In this document: piece by piece, positions 57,417 through 64,000 of the stretch | Layout: each line of letters starts with the position of its first letter | Numbering within the stretch: position 1 is the stretch's first letter | DNA from: Tribonema minus | Taxonomy: Eukaryota; Sar; Xanthophyceae; Tribonematales; Tribonemataceae | DNA: 64,000 nucleotides | Direction: 5' to 3' | Assembly: GCA_017506865.1 (NCBI GenBank) | Contig: JAFCMP010000553.1 | Coordinates: 524,654 to 588,653, forward strand | Notes under the pieces: model-generated | What the model was told of the DNA's origin: nothing | Seen by the model: the letters and a program-made list of their open reading frames with translations, nothing else | Databases searched by the model: none | Program-made: the position numbers and the translations under genes

Positions 57417-59653
57417 CCGTGTCAAGCCTCACAGTGGTAGACTTGGGGGCGGGCATTGGCAGCTCCGTGAAAGGTGCGATTATGGGAGGGGCGCAGGTAG
57501 CATTGGCAGTGGAGATAGCTGATACATATGCTGCCATCTTTCGCGCATCTCACCCCAACGTGCCCTTGCTGGTGGCAGACTACACATCTGATGAGGTGTG
57601 GGACAGGATTATGGAGATAGACCCTGACCTAGTAACTGCCAGCACCCGTTGTGAAGGCGCCAGCAGACAGCGCTTCAAGCCAGCTGGGGAGATCAGAGTT
57701 GATGCAGAAGCAAATCAGGTAACCCCAAAGTTGGTGGACAAAGCCATTCAGCGAGGCGTGAAATGCCTGATGATTGAGAATGTGCCAGAGATCAGCGAGA
57801 CAATCAGCGGGCAGTTGGCGATTGCGCATGCGCACCAGGCAGGATACCATGTGTTGTCATTTGAGCTCTCAGGTGCAGACCTAGGGTTCCCTAACCTGCG
57901 CAATCGCGTGTTCTTCCTCATCACCAGGGGAGACCAAACTGTTGTAGACACCTTGCGTACAGTGGCAGGCAGGATTGAGGAGGCCAAGTATGGCGGTCAC
58001 AAGCAGGAGAGAGTGCAGATTAACCCTGGTGAAATGTGGGGCGTGTCTAACCCTGTGTATGTGCTGCCGCCGCGCAATGCCACAGCTCGCTGGACACATG
58101 ACGCCAAGCGCAGTGCTCCCACTCTCGTTTCACGCCACTTCCATGTGTTTCGCCAGCCTGCAGACGACCACATGCGTCGAGGTGACATTGAGTTCTCGCT
58201 CTCACAGCGGTATGTCCCCTCGCAGGCTGACGTGATGCGAGCCAACGGCTTGTGGTGGATCAAGGTGCCGCCGGGGGTCAGTCAGACTGCCCTGGCAAAA
58301 GGTTGTGGCCAGATCGTGCTGGCACCAGTCATGTCATTTATTGTGCGCATCTTGCGCACTGAGCCTGTGTTGTTTGACACGCAGCATCGCCTGCACCCAG
58401 CGGCGTCGCGTCTCATTGAGGATGGCATTTTTGTGCAGACACTTGGCCCGTATGCACTGCCTGAGGACCACCCTCAGGGTGGCACTCTCGTGGGGCCTGT
58501 ACTCATTGCCTCCTCTCTGCCTAGCACGCCATTTTTGCGCAAGCTACGGCACATGCACGGCTCGGTCAAGAGCGCTGGCAACAACAACCGTGAGCCAGGA
58601 CCACAGCCGACCTCTACCTCAACTTCAACTTCAAGCACCAGCACCACGGCAAGAAGCACCGACGCGGACAGCGGTGAAGACGCAAGCAACGGCGACGGCG
58701 ACGCCAGCGGTGAAGACGCTGAAGGCCATCGCAGCGGCGGGGCGCGCACGCCAGGTAAGATGACAATGTTGGAAGCATACAACCAAGTGATGGATGAGCT
58801 TGATGAGCGCTTGGGCAAGAATCACATGTCAGAAGACCCAGGCGTAGCCGCTACCGCCAATGCTAAATTGCCAGGGTGGGACGATATTCTGCTAGTTGCT
58901 GAGCAAGGCGCATCGGCGCACAAGCAAGCTACAGTACGCGTTGCCAAACAATACCCAGTAACTGAACCTACAACAGCAGGAGTTGCAGTGTTGGTGACGT
59001 GGACAGGGTGGGTGCCGCCGGGCAACTATGTGCTAGAAGGGGTAGTAGACCCAAAGGGGCACTGGGCAGTGCGGCGCCAGCGAGTGTTGGTGGAAGAAGG
59101 TAATCAAACCAGCACTATAAACATCACTATTGTGAAGCGTACCGGTAAGCTGAAACCGGGTGTTAAAGTGGGGCATCTACACTTGTTGGATGAGCGGATG
59201 TGGAAGAAGCAGGTACACCAACATGAAGTAGGCATTACACGCAGTTTGCTGAAGCTGTCCGCGGAGTCGTTGAGACAGTCTGATACACCTGCGCGTGACA
59301 GTAAATTGGCAGCGGTCAAAGCCAGGATAGCGAGTGTTGAACGCAATGATCGTTTGGCCACAGCCTGCTTCATGGTAGCGATGGGGTGTGTCACGCCTGC
59401 GGAAGCACGTGCACAGTCTGAAGGGGCCATAAATGGAACAGCTGCGGAGAATTTGTTTGCGCAGAGTAGTGCGCATGGTTGGGGGCGCCAAGTTGAAGTT
59501 GAGGGGATGAGCACTGCTGATGACAGAACAATCCCTGTAGCAGGCACGGTACCGGGGTACGACCGCCTGCAGAGCCCCCACCAGCGAAAACTTCTTGCAC
59601 TGCAGTCTCAGAAACTCACGCTGGAACTAAACAGGAAGCAAAGATTGATGTAG
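57305..59653 (+). CDS. Retrotransposon C5-cytosine DNA methyltransferase fused to pre-RT linker
   Basis: 782 codons in the frame -1 to the protease. It should transfer methyl from S-adenosylmethionine to cytosine C5. Motif I is VVDLGAGIGSS (residues 44-54) and motif II is AVEI (68-71). Motif IV is ASTRCEGASRQRF, giving catalytic Cys116 with Arg in place of the usual Pro. Motif VI is MIENVPE (Glu158), motif VIII is FPNLRNRVFF (195-204), and KGCGQIVLAPVMSFIVRIL fills the place of motif X. The target-recognition region between VIII and X is short. A Ser/Thr/Asp-rich linker (58610-58740) follows. Then comes a beta-rich segment with IVKRTGKLKPGVKVGHL, like the linker that precedes reverse transcriptase in Ty3 elements, so the enzyme sits between protease and polymerase. 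Comparable methyltransferase capture is reported in dinoflagellate and charophyte retrotransposons. Confidence 0.8.
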   Translation: MLRQKGGSTWAVQDCHPDRWAAISPVERGEYPNVEHMTVSSLTVVDLGAGIGSSVKGAIMGGAQVALAVEIADTYAAIFRASHPNVPLLVADYTSDEVWDRIMEIDPDLVTASTRCEGASRQRFKPAGEIRVDAEANQVTPKLVDKAIQRGVKCLMIENVPEISETISGQLAIAHAHQAGYHVLSFELSGADLGFPNLRNRVFFLITRGDQTVVDTLRTVAGRIEEAKYGGHKQERVQINPGEMWGVSNPVYVLPPRNATARWTHDAKRSAPTLVSRHFHVFRQPADDHMRRGDIEFSLSQRYVPSQADVMRANGLWWIKVPPGVSQTALAKGCGQIVLAPVMSFIVRILRTEPVLFDTQHRLHPAASRLIEDGIFVQTLGPYALPEDHPQGGTLVGPVLIASSLPSTPFLRKLRHMHGSVKSAGNNNREPGPQPTSTSTSTSSTSTTARSTDADSGEDASNGDGDASGEDAEGHRSGGARTPGKMTMLEAYNQVMDELDERLGKNHMSEDPGVAATANAKLPGWDDILLVAEQGASAHKQATVRVAKQYPVTEPTTAGVAVLVTWTGWVPPGNYVLEGVVDPKGHWAVRRQRVLVEEGNQTSTINITIVKRTGKLKPGVKVGHLHLLDERMWKKQVHQHEVGITRSLLKLSAESLRQSDTPARDSKLAAVKARIASVERNDRLATACFMVAMGCVTPAEARAQSEGAINGTAAENLFAQSSAHGWGRQVEVEGMSTADDRTIPVAGTVPGYDRLQSPHQRKLLALQSQKLTLELNRKQRLM

Positions 59654-59721
59654 AATCGCAACCTGGTGTTGACACTGGCGCAGGTACAGAACCTGTCAAT
59701 GAGTGTACGGACGAAGAAGCA

Positions 59722-62481
59722 GTGCAGCGAGCGCGGGAGTTGGAGTGGTTTGCCGCGTTCAAAATAGGGGAATTGGATCACCTTACAAACAAGCAGAAAG
59801 AAATTTTAACGGATTTGCTGCGTAGCATGGCCAGGAAAGGTATCTTCTCATTTGATGGCAGGCCCGGAAAGACGTCGTTGGTCCGTCACCATATTGATGT
59901 AGGGGATGCTAGACCAGTACGTGCAAGATTGCGCAAGTACAGCTTGAAGGAGCTTGAAGTGCTGTGGAAGGAGATAGATTTTTTGATTAAGAAAGGTGTG
60001 ATTGAACCGTCAAATTCGCCTTGGAACTCCCCTTTGATGATAATACCCAAGCCGGATGGGGGACTGCGAGTAGTGCAAGACTTGAGGGCGGTTAATCAAG
60101 CGGTCAAAGAAAAGGGCAGCGGCCAGGATGGTTTTCCGTTGCCACGCATTGATGAGGTGCATTCAGCGTTGAGTGGCTCTGAGTGGTTCAGCTCTATGGA
60201 CGCGGTAGCTGGATTCTGGCATGTTGAACTTGATAGAGAATCCAGGCCGCTAACAGCATTTCAGACCAAATGGGGGTGCTACCAATGGAAGGTTGGACCC
60301 ATGGGGCTCATGAATATGCCATCTACTTTTCAGCGTCTGATGCAGTTGGCCATGGGACATGATGCGTTGTGGGTGTATGCATTAGTGTATGTGGACGATA
60401 TTTTGGTTTTCAGCAAGACTTTCGAGGAACTCATGAAGCATTTGAAGGTAGTGCTGAGCCGCTTGCTCTCAGTTGGTATCAAGCTGAAGCCATCAAAGTG
60501 TCATTTCGCAATGAAAGAGGTCAAGTTTCTGGGCCACATAGTGGATGCGCGAGGTAAACGTGTGGACCCATCAAAAGTGGCAGCCATCGACAAAATACCA
60601 CTTCCCACTGACCTCCATGATGTGCGTTCCTTTTTGTGTATGGCAGCATATTATAGGCAGTACATTTCCAATTTTTCTACAATCACGGAGCCCCTGGTAA
60701 ACCTCACGCGCAAAGGTGTGCCGTTTGAGCTTTCTGATGATTGTGTAGCAACTTGGCAGGTTTTGAAGGAGGCGCTAAAAACGTCCCCTGTGCTGGCTCA
60801 TCCAGACTTGAAAGGGATCCTTAATGGTACAGTCAAGCTGGTATTGCAAACAGATGCTTCAGACTATGGAGTTGGAGCAGTGCTGACGCAAATTTGTCCT
60901 GTCAATGGTGAGAATCCCATAGCATATTATAGTAGGACTTTAAAAACTGCCGAGCGCAACTACGGCACCTATGATAGGGAAGCGCTAGCGGCCGTGGAAG
61001 GGGTTCACTACTTCAGGCAGTTTTTGCATAATGGCAACACGTTCACTCTACAAACTGATCACTCTGCGCTAGCGCATCTCATGGGTGGCTCAGAACCGCG
61101 AACTAAGCGGCAAGAACGTTACATATCAGAACTGCAAGAATACAACATGGATATAGTACATAGGCCTGGTAAAGAGAATGGTAATGCAGATGCTCTCTCT
61201 CGTATCAGGGACGGTGCTTATGTCATGATGTCTGCAGGTGTTGACCTCTCTGTGAATGCAGCGCAGACCTCGCTGCATGGGGGCGTGCAGAGGCCCACAC
61301 CTGACACCAAAGAAAGAATTGCAGTGCCTGTTCTTGCTTTTAGCGACGTTGAGAAGACAGGTGGAGTGCAGTGCTCGAGAGTGCAGGTCAGCATGACAGC
61401 GGTGGCGCAATTGTGGCCAGAGGGCGAAGATGATCACCTAGGAGAACCAACGCTGGACGATGGAGACGAGTTTGACAGTGACGAAGAAACAGGTGGTTCA
61501 TTAAAGTTTAAGAAGCGGCAGCGTCCAGTTTTTCAGTCGAGTGACTTAGCAGATTCTTTGGGCAGCGATCCAGTGCTTGGCAAGGTTGTGAAATACCTCC
61601 AAGCAAAAGCCAGTAGTAGAGCTCATGGTCTAACCCCAGTTGAAGTTGAAGAGGCGCGTGCTTTTGAACGTGCAGGTTATTATATGCGCGAAGCTAAGAT
61701 GTATATTGCTGCAGGGGGAAGGTCACACAGGGCAGGGACAGACTTGTTGGTTATACCAAAGGCTCTGCGCGAGCGCGTGTTGCTTGAGTGTCATGACGGT
61801 GCAATCGGGGGAGGCCACAGTGGTTTTGCTCGCACCTATGACAAGGTTAGGCGCAGGTACTTTTGGCCAGGCATGTATGCGGATGTTTTTCATTGGGTGC
61901 TTTCTTGCATGGCGTGTCAGAAGCGCAAGTCAAGGCGTGATGCACGAATTAGGGTACATGGCTTTGGAGATATTGATTTGCAACATGCATTCCAGTTGGT
62001 AGGGTTTGATATAGTAGGTCCTCTGCCAACATCAGACGATGGCAACCGTTTTATTTTGGTTTTCACGGACTACCTCACTAGGCGGCCGGAGGCCTTTGCA
62101 ATCCCTGATAAGTCAGCCCAGACGGTAGCGCGCATCATCGTTAGTGAAATAGTACCTAGGCATGGGTGCCCGCAGATGTTCCTGTGTGATAATGCGAAAG
62201 AATTCAGGGGAGCGTTGATGAAAGAGCTGACCAGATTGCTGGGCGTTGAGCAACGTTTCACTTCACCCTACCACCCCGCATGCAACGGTCTCACTGAGCG
62301 CACCAATGGCTCACTTGTGAACATTTTGTCCATGCTTGTAGAAGACAATCAACGCAACTGGGATCGTGTGCTCCCGCAGGCCTCTTCAATCACCGCGCTT
62401 GCACTAGCACCACCTATGGCATGTCATCTTTCCGCATGTTGTACGGTCGCGAGCCGTTGTTGCCGTTTGAGGCTATGCTAG
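59722..62481 (+). CDS. Pol: reverse transcriptase, RNase H and integrase of the methyltransferase-bearing element
   Basis: The frame is open from about 59522; residues here count from 59722. Reverse transcriptase: VIEPSNSPWNSPLMIIPKPDGG, then WFSSMDAVAGFWHVEL, FQRLMQ and YVDDILVFS (catalytic Asp pair near residue 223), KFLGHIV. RNase H: LQTDASDYGVGAVL (about 377), YDREALAAVEGV and TDHSAL, ending HRPGKENGNADALSR. Integrase: H-x3-H near 690 (CHDGAIGGGHSGF), CMACQKRK (about 729), then D in GFDIVGPL, D in LCDNAKEF and E in GLTERTNG. The best-conserved protein of the element, and apparently functional up to the frame change near 62385. Confidence 0.93.
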   Translation: MQRARELEWFAAFKIGELDHLTNKQKEILTDLLRSMARKGIFSFDGRPGKTSLVRHHIDVGDARPVRARLRKYSLKELEVLWKEIDFLIKKGVIEPSNSPWNSPLMIIPKPDGGLRVVQDLRAVNQAVKEKGSGQDGFPLPRIDEVHSALSGSEWFSSMDAVAGFWHVELDRESRPLTAFQTKWGCYQWKVGPMGLMNMPSTFQRLMQLAMGHDALWVYALVYVDDILVFSKTFEELMKHLKVVLSRLLSVGIKLKPSKCHFAMKEVKFLGHIVDARGKRVDPSKVAAIDKIPLPTDLHDVRSFLCMAAYYRQYISNFSTITEPLVNLTRKGVPFELSDDCVATWQVLKEALKTSPVLAHPDLKGILNGTVKLVLQTDASDYGVGAVLTQICPVNGENPIAYYSRTLKTAERNYGTYDREALAAVEGVHYFRQFLHNGNTFTLQTDHSALAHLMGGSEPRTKRQERYISELQEYNMDIVHRPGKENGNADALSRIRDGAYVMMSAGVDLSVNAAQTSLHGGVQRPTPDTKERIAVPVLAFSDVEKTGGVQCSRVQVSMTAVAQLWPEGEDDHLGEPTLDDGDEFDSDEETGGSLKFKKRQRPVFQSSDLADSLGSDPVLGKVVKYLQAKASSRAHGLTPVEVEEARAFERAGYYMREAKMYIAAGGRSHRAGTDLLVIPKALRERVLLECHDGAIGGGHSGFARTYDKVRRRYFWPGMYADVFHWVLSCMACQKRKSRRDARIRVHGFGDIDLQHAFQLVGFDIVGPLPTSDDGNRFILVFTDYLTRRPEAFAIPDKSAQTVARIIVSEIVPRHGCPQMFLCDNAKEFRGALMKELTRLLGVEQRFTSPYHPACNGLTERTNGSLVNILSMLVEDNQRNWDRVLPQASSITALALAPPMACHLSACCTVASRCCRLRLC

Positions 62482-63317
62482 GAGATATACGTGTGTCTAA
62501 GTTGTCCAACAGGTGGCGTACTGCCGCGGAGCACCTGGAGGCTTCCCATGACGCTATACGGGAGGGCTACCGCCTGGTCCAATCATCGCTTCAAGAGCAG
62601 GAGGAGAGGCTGCGCGAAGAAGCAGCAAAGGAGCAGGGCTATGCGCGGCGCTTCCAACCCGGTGATACAGTACTAGTCCATTATCCGCCTGTGCGCAAAG
62701 GTCTAAGCCGCAAGTTGAAGGCAGATCGGTGGCTGGGCCCTTTTGTAGTAGAGAGGCGTATACCGGGCTTAGACACTTATGTCTTGCGTGCAACGCATCA
62801 GGGTCAGGTGATGTTGAAGTACATCCACTGCAGTAGACTGAAGCTTGTGAAAGAGAGGCATGCAGTGGTGGAAACACCCCCTTTTACAAACGTTCCACAG
62901 GAAAAGCGAGTTACCTCCACCCGTGACGCAGCTGACAAGCCAGTAACGCCAGCAGCCTCAACGCTGCCACGCACTCCATGCCACTATGCCAAGGGTGATA
63001 TTGTGAAGGTGTCTCTGAAAGCTTGGAATGAGACATCAACTGACAGTTGCGATGGCTATGTGGTGCATGTACAGGCCAATGGTATGGTGGAGTTTATTTG
63101 CCCAGTTGACGCTCCCGAACCAGATGAGCTGATTGCGCAATTGCAGGATTTTGCCGGACGCTATCGAGGAAGGGCAGCAAGGGGCGACAAGCATTTCACC
63201 AATCTCATATACACGCTCCACCATACATCATCTTTCCTTACAGAGCGTGTAGGCACATTCTGGCACCCTCCTGCCGCTGCAGCGCGAGTGCTCACCTTCA
63301 TCGACGGGAGCTCGTGA
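62421..63317 (+). CDS. Integrase C-terminal part in the -1 frame
   Basis: The sensible sequence switches to this frame near 62385 (TYGMSSFRMLYGREPLLPFEAM is the usual helix after the integrase core, with the typical YGREP). It continues through QPGDTVLVHYPPV and KLKADRWLGPFVVERRI, the GPF/Y-type C-terminal DNA-binding fold, to SRLKLVKER. The last 150 residues are of unknown type (KGDIVKVSLKAW...DGYVVHV...NGMVEFI), beta-rich. There is no chromodomain. The stop is TGA at 63315-63317. Confidence 0.85.
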   Translation: MSSFRMLYGREPLLPFEAMLGDIRVSKLSNRWRTAAEHLEASHDAIREGYRLVQSSLQEQEERLREEAAKEQGYARRFQPGDTVLVHYPPVRKGLSRKLKADRWLGPFVVERRIPGLDTYVLRATHQGQVMLKYIHCSRLKLVKERHAVVETPPFTNVPQEKRVTSTRDAADKPVTPAASTLPRTPCHYAKGDIVKVSLKAWNETSTDSCDGYVVHVQANGMVEFICPVDAPEPDELIAQLQDFAGRYRGRAARGDKHFTNLIYTLHHTSSFLTERVGTFWHPPAAAARVLTFIDGSS

Positions 63318-64000
63318 TAACAAACTTGACAACTCACCTCACTGTTATTTTGAGACAGGATGACGCGCTCTCAACTCAAAACTTTCAATTGTACGGCGTG
63401 GGTCCCACATTGGTGCTTATCCCACAGCCCGTAAGGGCGCCTTTCCTGAATTGCATGCCTCAGATGTTGGATGAGTCAGGGCACAAGAACTTGAACTTCA
63501 AGATTCAAGGCGCGAGGCGGGCGGGCCAAGTTCGTTCAAGTTTCAAGAAATGCGGCAATGGCCGTTGCGGACGATGGGCATACCCGGGAGGAGGGCAAGC
63601 ATACTGGGAGTACCGCGTGCCCGCTGCGGCAGCTGGTGAGGCCATCAGGCCCTGGACGTGCGTATAGGCGCTAGCACAGTACACGCGAAGTTGAAGTGTC
63701 GCGTTGCCTGCGGACGTAATCAGGCCATCGCGGTATAGTAGAATTTCCGCAGTGTTCCCTATTGATTTGCTGCTGATCACATCAATGACGTAGCAGTAAC
63801 GATGTGGATGTGTAGCAGGCCACCTGGGTTCAAGTCCAGTCCTGTGAGGCGATACCTCTGCGTGGTAGGTGGGTCACATGTGGACATAGATGAACTGCCA
63901 GCCCCATACATAGACCAAAATGATTCAAGGTCGTCATAGTGCCACCCACTTGAAGTTCAAAAAAATTCCCTACCTACTCCAAACTACTCCAACCAAAATT
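63318..64000 (+). other. Region downstream of the methyltransferase-bearing element, nothing firm
   Basis: This should contain the 3' end of the element. An ORF at 63314-63667 has no protein character that I recognise. An ACTTGAAGT motif lies at 63948-63956. No polypurine tract or LTR could be matched to the region before 53134. Confidence 0.35.

Larger units (their letters stand above)
53134..63317 (+). mobile_element. Ty3/Gypsy retrotransposon carrying a C5-cytosine methyltransferase
   Basis: Plus-strand order: gag (53134-56082), protease (56034-57416), cytosine methyltransferase plus pre-RT linker (57305-59653), reverse transcriptase, RNase H and integrase (frame open from about 59522; 59722-62481) and integrase C-terminus (62421-63317). 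Each ORF overlaps the next, and every step is a -1 frame change. All catalytic motifs of the polymerase, RNase H and integrase are present. One frame change near 62385 lies within the integrase and is probably a mutation or sequencing indel. LTRs, primer-binding site and polypurine tract were not found, so the outer limits are those of the coding part. Confidence 0.85.

Noticed and set aside
63314-63667. An ORF after the methyltransferase-bearing element
   Set aside because: Overlaps the stop of the integrase ORF, has no domain and no start context; more likely the element's 3' region.
63780-63860. Possible tRNA because of GGGTTCAAGTCC, like a B box
   Set aside because: The T-arm pairs poorly, and no A box or acceptor stem could be placed at tRNA spacing.

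Overview
This is nuclear DNA from a eukaryote. It holds intron-rich genes with GT-AG and GC-AG introns, LTR and non-LTR retrotransposons, TTAGGG-type interstitial telomeric repeats, long poly-C runs and GC-rich, Ala/Gly-biased coding sequence. Together these suggest an alga. TTAGGG telomere repeats and a cysteine/histidine repeat protein would suit a stramenopile or another microalga, but I cannot fix the lineage from the sequence.

Layout. (1) 1-8161: a decayed Ty3/Gypsy-type retrotransposon (+) with coiled-coil and gag ORFs, a zinc knuckle, an Ala-rich repeat block, retropepsin, only the tail of RNase H, integrase, and a chromodomain-like tail. The reverse transcriptase is deleted. (2) 9130-9664: a 5'-truncated copy of a non-LTR element whose full copy lies at 40-47 kb. 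(3) 10422-11186: a protein of tandem C-x-H/C-x2-C-G-G repeats. (4) 12918-39262 (+): a 20-exon gene, assembled here with every reading phase matching, for a USP48-type ubiquitin-specific protease (Cys-box and His-box catalytic domain, three DUSP-like modules, ubiquitin-like domain, long Gly/Ser-rich extension and terminal zinc finger). Its introns are packed with decayed copies of the edges of its own exons, telomere-like repeats and fragments of a gag-like element (main remnant at 33.65-35.95 kb). (5) 40078-46770 (-): a two-ORF non-LTR retrotransposon with reverse transcriptase (YLDD) and a C-terminal restriction-like endonuclease signature. (6) 47275-49255 (+): a three-exon gene joining a CoiA-like nuclease fold, a PFG-x2-KG domain and two zinc ribbons. 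(7) 49394-50554: a Ty1/copia RNase H fragment between 292-bp direct repeats. (8) 53134-63317 (+): a near-complete Ty3/Gypsy element that carries a C5-cytosine DNA methyltransferase between protease and reverse transcriptase.

How the parts relate. Host genes (USP48-like, CoiA-like, repeat protein) are islands between retroelements. The most striking items are the methyltransferase-bearing retrotransposon, the eukaryotic CoiA-like/zinc-ribbon gene, and the systematic exon-edge relics and GC-AG introns of the USP48-like gene. No tRNA, rRNA or CRISPR array was recognised, and no LTR pair could be matched by eye for either Ty3 element.
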